Positions 41,901-54,410 of a DNA stretch of 64,000 nt are shown piece after piece. Origin of the DNA: Branchiostoma floridae (Eukaryota > Chordata > Leptocardii > Amphioxiformes > Branchiostomatidae); NCBI RefSeq assembly GCF_000003815.2, contig NC_049981.1:19828789-19892788 (forward strand), read 5' to 3'. The position numbers and the translations under genes were made by a program. Under the pieces are notes generated by a model. The model made no database searches and was not told the origin of the DNA. It saw only the letters and a program-made list of their open reading frames with translations. The stretch's first letter is position 1. Each line of letters opens with the position of its first letter.

Positions 41901-44568
41901 CTGTCTTTCTGACAAACAACCCACCTTCATAGAGTAACATTATGATCTTATCTTTATGGTCTAAAATGTGATCTTTCTGCCCGGAGAAAGTACATACCTC
42001 GAGTTCTATATCTAATCCCGAAACATAAGCTGTTTGCCACTTAGGCTACAGAAGTGACAGAGAGTGGAGTGAGCTAATAAGGCTGGCAGTCTGGCTGGCT
42101 AGAGATCCTGTGAAGAATTTAGATGCACACAATAACAACCAATGGTTGGAATGAAGCTAGTAGATATTTCACTCCATAGAGCCCTGTCTAGTTTTGCTTT
42201 TTCCAAGTTCTTGTCTTTCTAGTTTAGGTGTTTAGATAAAGTTCTGCAGGTACATGTGTGTATGTATTTCTCCAGGCTACAGAATCTCACCTTCGATTAA
42301 ATAATTATCTTCTCAGGTTCACCCCAAGATTCGTGCTTTAAGCTATAAACATATATGAGGTTCATGTATATGTCACAGTAGAGATCACGATCCAGTAGAA
42401 TCGTCGATTCTCCTAGGAGAGATCGCGATCGGAGCTGGTCCTAGGACCAACTCTGATCGGGATCTCTCCTAGGCGAATAGGCGATTCTACTAGTATAGAT
42501 TGCGTTCGGGGTCTCCCCTAGGGCCAACTCCGATCCAAACTCAAATGATGCTAAGATATAGGAAACAGCAATATTTTTTTTGATAAACAATTATTTTATT
42601 TAGTATTAATGCAAACCTACTAACTCATTACCAACTACACACAAGCCTACTTGTAAAATGTACGCAATAGGTGTGAAATTGTGAGTAATATCTTGAAACT
42701 CTGATTGGTATTTTGACACCTGTTGATCACTTCACAATGGTTATTGTTCTTTTAAAGCTGTGGAATGATTCAGTACAAGTCTTACTAGTGTCAGTAGTGA
42801 AATGTACTCAATAGGTGTAAAATTGTGATATCTTGAAACTCTACTTAATCTTTTGACACCTGTTTGACGACTTTACAGTTGTTATTGTTCTTCAAAAGCT
42901 GTGAAATTTGCATACTGACACATTTTTTTATCACCTGTTGGTGTCTTTTACATACTACTTTTACATACTTTTACATACTGTAAATGTTTTTAAGTTCGCG
43001 GGGATTTAATTTCGCGATAGCGGGAAAAAGGACTTTTCGCGGTGGATTTAAGTTCGCGGTAACACCATAGACTGCAATCTAATATCATTATAGAAAAATG
43101 TTCGCGGTGGTTTTAAATTCGCGGTGAAGTGGTCACCGCGAAAACCGCGAACATTAATCCACCGCGAACATTTCTGCATTTACAGTACTTTTTGCCACTA
43201 CTTTATCAGAAATTACTTTATCAGATGTCAAATTTACCATGAAAGTGATGCTATATACTATAGTATACCTTGAGTTAAGTTGCAGAAGTGACCCTAGTGT
43301 GGTAGTCTTGAGTGAAGTTAACATTGTAGAAGTGACACAAGTAGAGTGTAGTTGGTAATCAGTTAGTAGGTTTGCATTAATACTAAATAAAATCATTGTT
43401 TATCCAAAAAAGTATTGCTGTTTCCTATATCTTAGCATCATTTGAGTTTGGATCGGAGTTGGTCCTAGGAGAGATCCCGATCGCAAACAGATCCCGATCG
43501 CAGTCTGTTTCCCATATCTTAGCATTATTTGAGTTTGGATCAGAGTTGGCCCTAGGGGAGACCCCGATGGCAATCTATACTAGTAGAATCGTCTATTCTC
43601 CTAGGAGAGATCCCGATCGGAGTTGGCCCTAGGACCAACTCCGATCGCGATCTCTCCTAGGAGAATCGACGATTCTACTGGATCGTGATCTCTACTGTGA
43701 CATATATATAGGGTGCAGGTATCACAGAACTATTGTTCCATTTGCCGGATTTGAATTTGAATGTTTTGCACTTATGACATATATGCAAATTTATAGGTCA
43801 TGACTCATGAGTAACCAACCTGAGTGGCAGTTGTGACATCATGTGTAAACAACCTAATCAAAGTTACATTCACAAGCAAATGGTGTGAAAACATGAAATA
43901 CCTAGTACTTACTTGTGTTTGTGAAGGATCCAGACTATTAGCAAAAGTGCAGAGTTTATCATTCCTGCAATTTCACATACAGAGAACGCCCAGACAACTC
44001 TGTCAAAGTAATCAAAGAACACATCTGGAAGCGGAGGTTCCACAGACTTGTCCGGAACACGTTCATGAATGATGTTTATAAAAATTGGGTTCAGCATCAT
44101 CATACCACAAAGGTAGACAAATGCCACGAAGGTCTTCCACTTCTCAGATGGAAAATGTGGCTTTTCCTGCGCGTCAGACATGTTGATCTTGACCAGGGTT
44201 TCCAGAGTTTTTGAGATGTCCCGCGGGCTGTCCGATCGCGTGGGGCTGGAATCTCCACTGCTAGAGCGCCCGTCTGGGATGTTCGGGCGGAACGTGAAGG
44301 TGTCATGGCGAAGCTGTGTTATAGCATCAACCAGGCGCTTCAAGTCGCCCAGCACATGCATAGAAATCGGAGGCTCTCTCAAGTCCTCTTCCGTTAGAGA
44401 CAGCAAGGCTACCCCGTTAAGCCGATGTCTGTCGCACAACAATTCCGTGTACTCTTGGAAGCCCTTGTCCACCATCCATCGGCGAACATCGTCCGTGCTC
44501 CACTCTGTGACGTCTGCCGACAACATGATGGGCGAGTCCCCGGCCTCCACATCTAAGGAGGTTTGCAT
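38600..44568 (-). CDS. SGMS1: Sphingomyelin synthase with SAM domain (gene span, 4 coding exons)
   Basis: Exons in transcript order: 43913-44568, 40267-40384, 39584-39737, 38600-38946; 1,275 nt, 424 residues (human SGMS1 is about 413-419). The enzyme moves phosphocholine from phosphatidylcholine to ceramide, giving sphingomyelin and diacylglycerol, in Golgi or plasma membranes. Seen: an N-terminal SAM domain (about 20-90), a Ser/Arg-rich linker, and six hydrophobic segments. The catalytic residues are all present: His296 in CGDYLFSGHT, and His339 and Asp343 in AHDHYTIDVVVAY. They keep the 43- and 4-residue spacing of human SMS1 (H285, H328, D332). CITMYVTTLPVPGMHF and GLSITGSHHLCGDYL favour SGMS1/2 over the related SAMD8, which also has a SAM domain. 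All splice sites are consensus and the phases join. Confidence 0.94.
39584..39737 (-). CDS. SGMS1: SGMS1 coding exon 3 (first catalytic His)
   Basis: 154 nt, acceptor TTTCTCCCCAG, donor GTGAGT, phase 0 to phase 1. Encodes GLGLSITGSHHLCGDYLFSG and HTVILTITYLFIKE. Confidence 0.93.
40124..40200 (-). repeat. Fragment of the interspersed repeat seen at 16.5 and 45.1 kb
   Basis: In reverse orientation it reads CATACGAAATATCATACATA then CCATCGACTGCTTTTTGAGTT, matching the CATACCAAATATCATCGTAA / CCATCAAGACGTTCTTGAGTT segment near 45080. It lies in the SGMS1 intron between exons 2 and 3. Confidence 0.5.
40267..40384 (-). CDS. SGMS1: SGMS1 coding exon 2
   Basis: 118 nt, acceptor CCCTGTTCCCTGCAG, donor GTAAGG. 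Completes a split Lys codon, then encodes WIVLRRYCLIVGTLYLLRCI and TMYVTTLPVPGMHFRCSPK. Confidence 0.93.
40830..40971. mobile_element. Foldback MITE, ~140 bp, in SGMS1 intron 1
   Basis: TATATGGTGTTATAAGGCCT (left) and AGGCCTTATGACACCATATG (right) are near-exact reverse complements. TTAATGACC / GGTCATTAA at the outer ends extends the inverted repeat. The loop is about 45 bp. Confidence 0.7.
40972..42370. other. SGMS1 intron, no other feature
   Basis: AT-rich intronic DNA without coding support on either strand. Confidence 0.4.
42371..43702. mobile_element. Large non-autonomous DNA element with ~280-bp complex terminal inverted repeats
   Basis: Ends TGTCACAGTAGAGATCACGA / TCGTGATCTCTACTGTGACA are exact complements, flanked by TATA on both sides. 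The arms (about 42371-42660 and 43340-43702) contain short palindromes around GATCTCTCCTAGGAG and GGTCCTAGGACCAACTCCGA. The right arm holds an internal duplication (TCCCATATCTTAGCATTATT after CCTATATCTTAGCATCATTT). No transposase frame is present. It sits in SGMS1 intron 1. Confidence 0.8.
42978..43185. mobile_element. Nested MITE with TTCGCGGTGG repeats
   Basis: Ends CTGTAAATG / CATTTACAG are flanked by TA on both sides. The interior has repeated TTCGCGGT-type words in both orientations, forming hairpins such as GTTCGCGGTGG / CCACCGCGAAC. It is inserted within the larger element at 42371-43702, so it is the younger insertion. Confidence 0.78.
43913..44568 (-). CDS. SGMS1: SGMS1 coding exon 1 (SAM domain, first membrane segments)
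   Basis: ATG at 44566-44568. Encodes 218 residues plus two bases of Lys219, ending at a perfect donor GTAAGT. The SAM domain begins near VTEWSTDDVRRWMVDKGF. Membrane segments start at about 145 (FVAFVYLCGMMMLNPIFI). Confidence 0.93.
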
Positions 44569-44636
44569 CCTGATGATTGGGACTGGTGGAAACCTTTAAC
44601 CTCCCGTGTTTACAGTGGCCACGTCATGGGATCCAG
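44569..44636 (-). other. SGMS1: SGMS1 5' UTR segment with splice acceptor and a 5-codon uORF
   Basis: On the minus strand TTGTATCTCCACAG precedes 44636, a plausible acceptor. Within this UTR piece an upstream ATG (44625-44627) opens a five-residue frame ending in TAA at 44610-44612, 42 nt before the main start. It could modestly reduce translation. Confidence 0.55.
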
Positions 44637-47583
44637 CTGTGGAGATACAACAGTACAAGGGTCAGTCAAAAACTGCAAGCCTGGGCATGATTCAAGAACA
44701 GATACATATTACATAAACAAGGTAAATATGACCTTTAGCACAATAGACATCATTCAAACAATACTTTGATTTGGTAGGAGATGAAATCACAAACAGCAAC
44801 CTAACAGACCAGTTATATTTCTTAATACTTAATATCATGGAAATCCATTGTTTCTTTGTTCCATTATCCTCTCTGGAAGATTTTGACAAAAACGCCTCTG
44901 CAATTCTAGAGCAAGCTGCTAGGGGGTCCAAACATACACCCCTTTTCTCTAACATCACCGGCTATCTGTCACCAACAATTCAAGACCATAGCATGCTAAG
45001 GTCAAAAGATACAAAAAAAATCTACTGCAGTACCAGGAGGCCCAAAATTGACCTTGACCTTTGCGTTTCCAACACCTACCCACATACCAAATATCATCGT
45101 AATCCATCAAGACGTTCTTGAGTTATGTCAACTACAAAAATTCAGAAACGCAGACACAAACAAACACACTCATGCACACAAACACACACACACAAACAGA
45201 CACACACAAAACAATATCCCCATTTTTCATGGAGATAACAATAAGCACCTTTCCCACGGGGACCTGCAAACCCAGGAACCATAGGTTTTACATTAACAAG
45301 CCTACCCATAAGAGCACCATGCCATGTCGTGTACAATCAATTAGATCTATGTGACTACACTTCATTTGAAAAACAACACTTACTACTAACCCAAGTCTAA
45401 CCATTTCACAGGAAGGAAGCCAAAATTTCTAGTATTACGATGTTCGCACAGAATACAAAAGAAACATACCCTGGAGCAAGCAGCATGAAAAAAGTAGTCT
45501 GAACAAGGCCCTTTGTTCAGTTAATACATACTACGTCCTCGGGGAAGCTATATTTTTGCCAGCATTTGTTTACCAGTTGGTTAATTAGTGTGTTAACAAT
45601 GTTATTGAAAAATAATTGGATCTTGAGTCGAAGCCAATGAAGCAGGATTCATGTGGTCAGTATAAAGCCGCAGCTAAACCATGAACCACCTCTGGGAAGT
45701 AGTTTTAAGTTTCAATGTGGCTCTGGCAACTGGGGTTCCAGTATGAAAGCAAATGTGGCTTGAAGTCAGCTTAGTTTGCATATTGACCAGGTCGAGTCAT
45801 GTGGTCATCTTAAGGTATTTTCAGCAAATTTAGGTACTTGCAGTAGGTTTGCTGGAATATTTCGCAGATCCTATGGTAGACATTCCTGGAATCGGCAAGT
45901 TTTGTGTCCAGGCAGTTGAGGAAACACGGTACAGTTCTAGCTATTTTTTTGACGACGCCTCAGGGGAGTCGTCAAATTGACGACGCCTCAGGGGAGTCGT
46001 CAAGTGGTATATCTGCAAAAATTCTAGGAATTGCACAGGCATTTTTCCACAGGAATGCAGTATGCTGGGTATGCAACCAGCCCCCCCCCCCCAATCTGTT
46101 CCAGATGTATCTCTGGTATGCAATGGTGGAATGTAGGTCACACTGGCTCCCTGGAGGAATTTTTCCCTTGAAACTTAAGTGGTAGACAGGGAAACTCTGC
46201 ACAATGGATCACGTTGTCTTGGTTGTTATGTTATGTCATGAAGGATACATTTTCTTTTCTAGAGCTTGTTCAAGCCATACGCCACAGGCAGACAGGAAAT
46301 ACTTCATATAGAGGTCATGATCTTGAATGATGGCATCCAAATGGTTATCATATTCAGAGCCAAATATAATTGTTCAAGGCCTATTATACTATCCAAGGAC
46401 TGGAATATTACGAAGTAGGACAGCCATGTGGGTAAGGTGCAAGAAAGTCATTCAAGGATGGAAGTGCTGGAAACAGTTGGTTCTTCCTTATTTTTTATTC
46501 TCCACTACACACTGTAGTGCTCAGCTGTAGGTTTAGGTTACTGGCAGCCCGTTGTGCTGTACCAGGGAGGGTACATTTCTGCTAGCTGTAGGTTTATGTT
46601 ACAGGTGGGTTAGTATATTGTGCCAGGGATAGTGCGACAGGGAAGGTCCAGTCTATTTCTGATTTGAGCAGTATTGTTGTTCCCCTCAATCGTCGTCATG
46701 GCAATAATATTTTTATTGCCAGTCTTGTCTGGGGTGTGTGTAATGTTACACATCCAGGTAGCAGCGCGCCAAGAAGGCTATGCAAAATCATGGAACCCAT
46801 TCCGTACAAAGATAAAACACTTGAAGAACAAATACTAAAAGGTACGCGACCACAACTCTAAGAGTGGCAATGACAGAAAAATCAATTTTACGACGAGCTC
46901 CACTGGGTCTGGCGATTTAGTGCCAAAGCTGGGGAGGGGGGCGCTGAATGTAACTTGAACCTGTTTGCTGTTGCACATGATTTTTACTACTCGCGCGCGA
47001 TCACATAGGTGAGAATTATCTGTTGTATGTGAATTGCCTGATTTCGATTTGCAAGGCTGCTTATGATTCTGTATGGCACTTTTTTAACACGGGCCGATAA
47101 CTTTCTCTTCACAGACAGGGACTGAATTGCACATATACAATATTTATAAAGCTACCTGCACTTCAATCAAGGACACTTCTGAAAGTACGACTATTTTGAG
47201 CATACTTCAGTGCTAGACACAATACAACTGTCGTTCTGCCTTCCACTCCTAAGAGGCAACTGTACAAACAAGCAGACAGAGAATACATTCCGAACTAGGC
47301 CTCACACATTTTATGCAATTGACATCTTTTGTAGAGCTAGGCCACAAGGATTTGATTTGCATGACAGCTTTTTGAGATCCTACTGTCAGTAATCCTGCAC
47401 AATTAAAACATATAATCCCTCCTTTTCGAAAGATTTTATGAAAGGCCCAATTACTCCATTTGAGGTTACTCATGACATGTTACTGTGGCATTGTTGCTAA
47501 TTTTGAAAATAGTTAGTCGAGTTGCTCCTAAATGAACGCAGGACTCCTTGCATGATGTGAGATCGAGGGGCAGAGCAGCTCAC
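44637..47583. other. SGMS1 upstream intron with repeats
   Basis: Contains an old interspersed repeat at about 44915-45130 followed by a CA-rich microsatellite (45160-45210), a two-copy hairpin repeat (45949-46003) and a C14-type run near 46079. No coding support. Confidence 0.5.
45949..46003 (+). repeat. Two tandem copies of a 27-bp palindromic unit
   Basis: TTGACGACGCCTCAGGGGAG then TCGTCAA occurs at 45949-45975 and, one base later, at 45977-46003. Each unit is itself a hairpin (TTGACGAC...GTCGTCAA); the two copies are identical. Confidence 0.85.
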
Positions 47584-47648
47584 CACCTCCACCACGATGA
47601 GGGCAGCGAGGAGGAAAGCAGGGTTGATGATAGTCCGTGTCGTCATTC
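47584..47648 (-). other. Possible internal non-coding exon of SGMS1
   Basis: A 65-bp segment with CpGs and coding-like composition, bounded on the minus strand by an AG acceptor (ATGATAATATCAG) and a GTGAGC donor. It falls between the candidate first exon at 54411 and the coding exon at 44636. A hydrophobic open frame runs across it but matches no family I know. Evidence is splice-site context only. Confidence 0.25.
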
Positions 47649-50600
47649 CTGATATTATCATGATTAACAACATGCAAATGAGATACCGAAAGAACATCAT
47701 CTAATCTATAATAAGCAGAAATGCTGACAGTCATGGGGGCTGTGTACAGTAGCGTCACCTGTTCTGCTGCCATTTTGAAAATCACCTGATGTGATATGAC
47801 TGCAATCCAAGCACCACGGGTGTCCCACCCTACGATCTGTCATTGTGTGCGTGCAGATGTTGGAGGTGTCCGGAAAAACTGTGTCTAGATTGGGCTTAAC
47901 AGCACAAGCTTGACTTATCTAATGCCACCAGCACTGGATATGCTGAAATACATTAGGAAATCCATTTGAGGAAGAAAAGAATATAAGAATAACATGGCAG
48001 CTGTCAAGATCAGCTACAGGTACTTACTTTTAACCCATTGCCTTTGATGCCTACTTCACCCAGGAATCATCAGATATCAGGTGTAGTCAGAAAACTTACA
48101 CGTATACAAAAGCGGACATGTTTACCAAAGCAGGGAGAATGATGTCACTACTGCCACTGCCACTGGTGCTGACACAACACTTCTGATGCATTCTGTAATA
48201 TGTCAACCTCATTTGAATGAAACCTTTGGACTGTACGCATTCTGGGGGAGTGCTGCAGTGCATAAAAATACTGCTACCAAACTCCTTCAAGGAAAAGTAG
48301 CTTTTCTAAAAGGTTGACAGAGTTCCATACTCTGCCTGTTGCTGGGCTGCTCAGGTTAACTCATTTGTCAAGTTAATTTTGTAAAATGGTGCCTGAGTGG
48401 AACCTGGAGATGTTAAAACTTAGAGGTCATGCCTGCTTTCATGTCTTAATTCCAATAAAATGGCGGAATGAAATCCTGGCAGAAAGGTAAAGGCGTAGCA
48501 ACAATTTGACAAAGGTGTTGCAAAACCCGTTAGTGGCTGTGTGAGGGGAAAAAGAGGATGGAAATCATGTATAAAGCCTGAGCAAAAAATATAAAACATA
48601 CGCAACGTGATTGGACAAAGTCCAAGCAAACACAGCATTTCTACATAACTGGCCCCACAGCATGGACTCCCCCACAAAACTCCAACTGAGTCCAAGGCTA
48701 TGTTGGGTCAAGGATAGATCGTTGGGGTTGGTTCTATCTTAAGTCATTACAATGGGAGTCATTAAAAGTCATATAAATAACTTGTCACAATTTTCTCACA
48801 ATTATTATGGATGTCTTAAGTACAAGAACATCCTAAAGATCCTATCTACCTTCAATCAATATCTTAACTGTAAGTATAGCAAGATAGTTCAGTGCTACAT
48901 GCATTGTTATTATGTAATACGGCTGTTGTAAACAAAATCGTATAACTCTTGATGTACATTTTAACCTTTAGCACACTCAAGTGTTGACAATGCACAAATG
49001 TACAATGTACAAATACGTGATTGACTTCATGATACGAAGGTTCAGCTGTCCGTGAATATAGGGAGCCCAAAGTGGACAATATGGCAAGTAGAACAAGAAA
49101 ACTAAAATACTAGTACAGTAGTACATACATCATGTAAGCGGTAACATAAGCAGGACAGATACACATGTCCTCCGCCCTATATAACAGTTAAAAACAGGTA
49201 CATACATGTACACTACATGACAAGCAGTTGACAAGGTTGCAGCTATTCAAATGCACAACCTTGTCAAACCCTTTCTCCCCTTACTTAAGTTTGCAAAGAA
49301 AGGAGACCGACATCTGTTTACCTTTCTGTCAACAATGTCAATACATACAAAAGACAGAAGTTATTTGTTTTACAGCTGTAAAAAAAACACTGTATCCACC
49401 ACAGGACCATTAGTACCTACTCACATCATAACTGTCTAGCAACTTATGTTATGAATCATAGTTATTATGTTCTGACTTTTGCATATCAGGAAAGAGGAGG
49501 ATTTGCTTTGAACCTATTATCACTTAAATTTGAACCAAGGTCTGGGAGTAATGCTAGGGCGTGGCTCTGGCTGCTCCAAGCTAACAAATTATTTTCTTTT
49601 TATCCTCACTCTTACGATGACTAGTCAGTACAATAAACTAGATTTACAAAAAATCAAATTGCAAGCCAATATGAGCTTATGAAGTGAATCATGAACACCA
49701 TAAAGCCTAATAAATTATTGATATTCCAATTACAGAAGAGGCCTGTGGATCTGAAGAAAATAATTCATCACAATTCTGTTAATTCATGTACATCCTACTT
49801 CATACCTCTTCTACCAATATCTCTGGATTTCCATTTCTCTCAAAGTAAATCTGATATTCTTCCTCCCTGCAAAGTTTAAACTCTTCCACTTTCCAGTATT
49901 GTTCTCCACTTAAAGCAAAAGTTGTGAGGAAAATTGGGACCTTCTTTTCTGTCTGCCAGTGCTGGGGATGGGGTAGATAAGAATGTCACTATTTTCCCCA
50001 CCAACCTCTGCTTGAAGAGGTATTTGTTCCTGTAGTTCCAGTTTTTCTTCACAGGCTTTCATGACATTTTGTGACATATATGCATTGTTTAAACCCTAAA
50101 TGTACCATAAAATCATCAGTTATGGAGGACACAGGTGACCTTTGCTCTGTCATGACAGGCATTCCTGGCCACTGTGATGCCACCTCTGGCATGATGAACT
50201 GATCTGTACCACGCAAAAAAAGATTTCATCCTTGATGTCATGAAAAAATATGTCATGTAAAGACTGTAACTTACCCCTATTTACAAGTGGCAAAAAATGT
50301 GCTCCCAAAGACATGGCTGGATGCTACAGGTAGTTTAAAAGACAACCTAAGTAACTCATGCGTTGCATGTGCAATGATCACGGTATTTTGAAAAAGCAAG
50401 TGCCTCAAGTCAAAGGCAAAGTGAAATTAAAACCACATCAATCAAACAAAATAATGTATGGATCTTTCAGTCTGGTGACTCTTTATTGGTTTAGGCCTGT
50501 ACAGCGAACTGTACTGTTGCCTGTTAGCCTGATCTTGATGTTTCCTAGCAACACCAACAAAGGAATGCTTTATGCAACTGACCTGTAACTAGCTTAAAGA

Positions 50601-51610
50601 GTGAAAACTGAAAGTACTTTTCTGTCATTGGAAATTTTAGCAGTGATTTCCTCCTGTTTACTTACATACTGTTTTCACACTGTCTGCTTCCCTACCAACT
50701 TCAAACCACTTTGTTTCCAATACAGTACAGTAGACTCTATGTTACTACAGACGAGTGCTACATTGTATCAACTTCTCTATTTATAACAACCAGGAACTTT
50801 CATATGCAATTATTTAGGAGGGAACAAAGTAGACAGGAAGACAGCACACTGAGCACAGTCATATTTCAAATATCTGGGTTATTTCGATTCTTCCTATTGT
50901 CTTATATCATCATTATTGACCACACCCTTTCATCATGAAGAAAAAATCCTAACCTTACAGGATATTTTCTGCTGCCTACAGCAAGGTGAGTAAGATAATG
51001 ATTAGAAAGTCTCCATTTCACAAAGTCTGACAGCCATACAAAGTAGTCTATCCTGTCCATATAAGGGAACTTCCTCCTGGACCATGTGACATGTACAAAA
51101 TGTATTAATTTTCAATACCATGAACAGTGTATCCATGGTGTTTTCTTCATCACTTCCTGTGTAAAGTGAAAGATACAATACACCATACACCTTTGATCAT
51201 GGTCTTCTGGCACTAAGTTGACAATATTAATTACTGCTGCACAACATGGAGAAGGTACAAATGTGCGTTTCCTGCTTTGAAGATAAGATGACGCTGACCT
51301 AAATTTTGTACATCATTTCAGTTTGCCATGTGAATGTTACTTGTCTAACAGGTTAGCCTGTATGCAAGCCTCTGTAGTTGCCTATAGCTCTTGTCCGTGG
51401 TTACTACGAAGGAATGACACCCAGGCAAATAGCAGGTTCCTCTGACACAATTTTTGCTGATAGCTGTTTTCTACATTTGTGTTTGCTACCATGTTATAAA
51501 GGGTCCAATTTTCTTCCTTACAATTTTCATGATAGCAAATAACACGGGTGTTACAACACAAAAGTGATGAGAAAACAGTATGTAGCCTGGATGACTGAAA
51601 AGCCTGAGAC

Positions 51611-51649
51611 CAAGGAGGTTAAAGAAAGAGTCTTTCTTTAACCTCCTTG
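51611..51649. repeat. Near-perfect palindrome (19-bp arms)
   Basis: CAAGGAGGTTAAAGAAAGA at 51611-51629 is exactly complemented by 51631-51649. The same CCAAGGAGGTTAAAGAAAG word occurs once at 14682-14700, suggesting a MITE terminus. Confidence 0.8.
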
Positions 51650-51668
51650 CTGAGACAAAAGCCAGGTA

Positions 51669-51728
51669 TGGTGACCTGAATCTTTCCATCCCCACCACAT
51701 GACAGAGAGGGAAAGATTCAGGTCACCA
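51669..51728. repeat. 19-bp arm hairpin, 22-nt loop
   Basis: TGGTGACCTGAATCTTTCC at 51669-51687 pairs exactly with 51710-51728. It lies 20 bp from the palindrome at 51611, so the two probably belong to one element. Confidence 0.8.
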
Positions 51729-52299
51729 CACCTTAAGAAACTATTTAAACATGCCTCATCCATAATTTACATGAAATTTACTCTCTAGGGTGACATTCCT
51801 ATTAAGTATCATGCTTTGCATTGCAAAGATCTTCCCTCAAATCAGTAACCAGGATGACAATTATACGTGAAATTGATTTTGAATGCAGATGAAGAGTTAC
51901 TTATGAATGATTGACACATATAGCAGCTTATCTATAGAGAATATAATTTGGGGATAACAGCTACATGGTTTCAAATGCTTAAAAAATTAACACAGATGCC
52001 TGGACTTCAGTACCCTGTCAAGACCATATTCATAAACTTGAGACATATTTTAAGACCAAATAGCCTTACTTGTGCCAACTTCAGGGAAGAGTTTTTACTC
52101 ATCTTTATACACAGCAATATGTAAGTGTACTAACACAAAATACCACCCTGCCTGTGGTTGCTGATGACTAGGTTGTTGATGTGAGGACTGACACTGTATT
52201 CAGTACACGACACGTTCAATGTACTACAAGTACTACGGAAATTTTTCCAGCTCTTACTAACTTGTACAATGACTCATGTACATTATGACCAAGCCAGTT

Positions 52300-52399
52300 N
52301 NNNNNNNNNNNNNNNNNNNNNNNNNNNNNNNNNNNNNNNNNNNNNNNNNNNNNNNNNNNNNNNNNNNNNNNNNNNNNNNNNNNNNNNNNNNNNNNNNNN
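52300..52399. other. Assembly gap (100 N)
   Basis: Placeholder N run in otherwise featureless DNA. Confidence 0.98.
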
Positions 52400-54410
52400 T
52401 AAAGAATTTTTCTGTACTCAGCTGTGTTGGTCTACTCCTATTTTGTTTGTCATGGTCCTGGGTTACTGTTTCTCTGGCATAATGTGTCAATTTTCACATC
52501 AACCTTATCTAAATCTCAGGGTTCTCCAAGTCTGAGCTAGGATTTTACTTTGGCAACTAGATTGCAAAACAACCAATGGGGGGATGGTGTGGAAGTTAGA
52601 TGGACCTTGCCCTGTTTGAAAATCTAAGGCAAAAAGTTGGCATTCTAAATTAGAATCTAATCTAAGGGTACCCTGGGGGACATGATTCTGTTGTTATAAG
52701 TTCTAAGATGTACTAAAGGATTTTTATAAGTTTGGATGACCATATCAACATATTTTATCTTAAACATTAAACAAATAAATACTACCACAATACCACAATG
52801 CTAGTTAAAAAAGAAGCATAATATTAAGCATTTGTGGTCGCAAACAACTAAGATAGAACACTGAATCTAGTTCATGTGTTTGACTTTTAGGCTGGATGAT
52901 TATGTTACCCAAACTGAGGGGATAGAGCTAACCAGCCTTCAGTGTAACTGCATGACAACAAGTATACCCACATTGTTCTCTAACTTAGAGTCTAAGCTTT
53001 GGGACAGATTACACAATGTGTTGTTGCCCCTGGATGTAACAAACCTTAGATATGTAGCATGACCTTTCAGACAGCACACTTGTCAGACTAAACAACAAAT
53101 CGAAAGATCCACTGAAGAATGGCCTATATTTTCTGTGCTCACAAAACTACTCATTTTTTTCAAAGCTAACATAACATTCTACATGATAAGTTTTGCATAT
53201 AGCAGCTGCTGTAGCTTTAATTTTGCTGGGATCCAAATTTGTGGTAGGGAGAAAATTGAGTGTTCACTGTGTCATTCACAGAATCACAGTTGAATCAAGG
53301 TTTAGGTGGGTTGCAAACAAAGCTTACCTAAATTTTAAAATACTAGTATGAAATAAATGTATTCCTACTAATCACTACCAAAACAATATGTTGTCAACTA
53401 CCAACATTCCCCATCAGGCCTATGCATAATTTGTTTACATTTACTGATAGGAGGCCTCATGAATATAGGACGGAAGGCAGAAATCCAGCTATGGCAAGCT
53501 TTCTTGCATAAAGCAGCAGCATATGTTGTTTTGTTGTTTACTACTAGCATCTTTCAGTTTGTACCAGTAATCAAGTCCATAACTGATATACTTTTTCACA
53601 GTTGATTTCTTCTGTCATAAGCAACAAGCAAAATATGGTTCAAGCTCAAGTTTCGACCGGAAATAGACTCAAAACAAATGTAATGTTACGTCAGAATAGT
53701 AACAGCATATGATATGGTTCTTGGGTCCTTGCAAAAAAAAAAATTATGCACTCTATTCCTGTAACTATTTTCTCAAAAGAGCCAATCAACGAGAAAATGC
53801 ATTCATTTTTTTTGGATGATAGTATTCAGTAACGAAGTGTAAGTAATGGTTGACCAGATGAATGTCACATAATACCGCGGCGTGTATATTCTATTTCATC
53901 GTTCAAGGTTTTGGCCATATTTGAAATAATTAGCATAGCATGAAACTGCAAAATACCAAAGAGGCTAAAAGTTGGACGTTTCTACAACTGTAATGGATTT
54001 AGAAAACCATTTCTTTGGAGTTTATTTGCGGCATGCAAATCATGTAAAGGGCCTTTGTGACAAGGACGTCAAATTATAACAACAACAGCCATGCTTTGGT
54101 GACTTCCGTACTGCTGGGAACATAGCATTTCTTCCTATAAGCGTATATTAGAACGTAATATATGAAAGATTCACTCTGTATTATGATCGCTGGCTACTAA
54201 AACAGGAGACACAGGGCAAAATTCTCCCATTTGACGTTTCAAGTTTGACCCTTCATCAAATCGGCGAAGAGGCAAACGATCACAGGCAAACGATCACACA
54301 CGCGACAGAAACCTCCCTTATTTACGGTCAAAATCACCGGCTTTGGATGGAATCCCTTTACACAATGATCTCCTAACTTCCACATAATACCAAAAAGACT
54401 TTCATCTTAC
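52400..54410. other. Probable SGMS1 first intron, no gene recognised
   Basis: AT-rich DNA with no coding support, becoming more CpG-containing toward 54400. Confidence 0.35.

Larger units (their letters stand above)
47649..52299. other. Intronic or intergenic, no gene recognised
   Basis: AT-rich DNA. Apart from the paired hairpins at 51611-51728 no structured feature was found. Short frames show no recognisable domains. Confidence 0.4.

Noticed and set aside
38600-44568. SAMD8 (sphingomyelin synthase-related) instead of SGMS1
   Set aside because: SAMD8 also has a SAM domain, but the catalytic-region wording (AHDHYT, TMYVTTLPVPGMHF, GLSITGSH) follows SGMS1/2.
47497-47785. A small membrane protein on the minus strand
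   Set aside because: One hydrophobic frame, no recognised family, no homologous neighbour; splice-site context suggests at most a non-coding exon.
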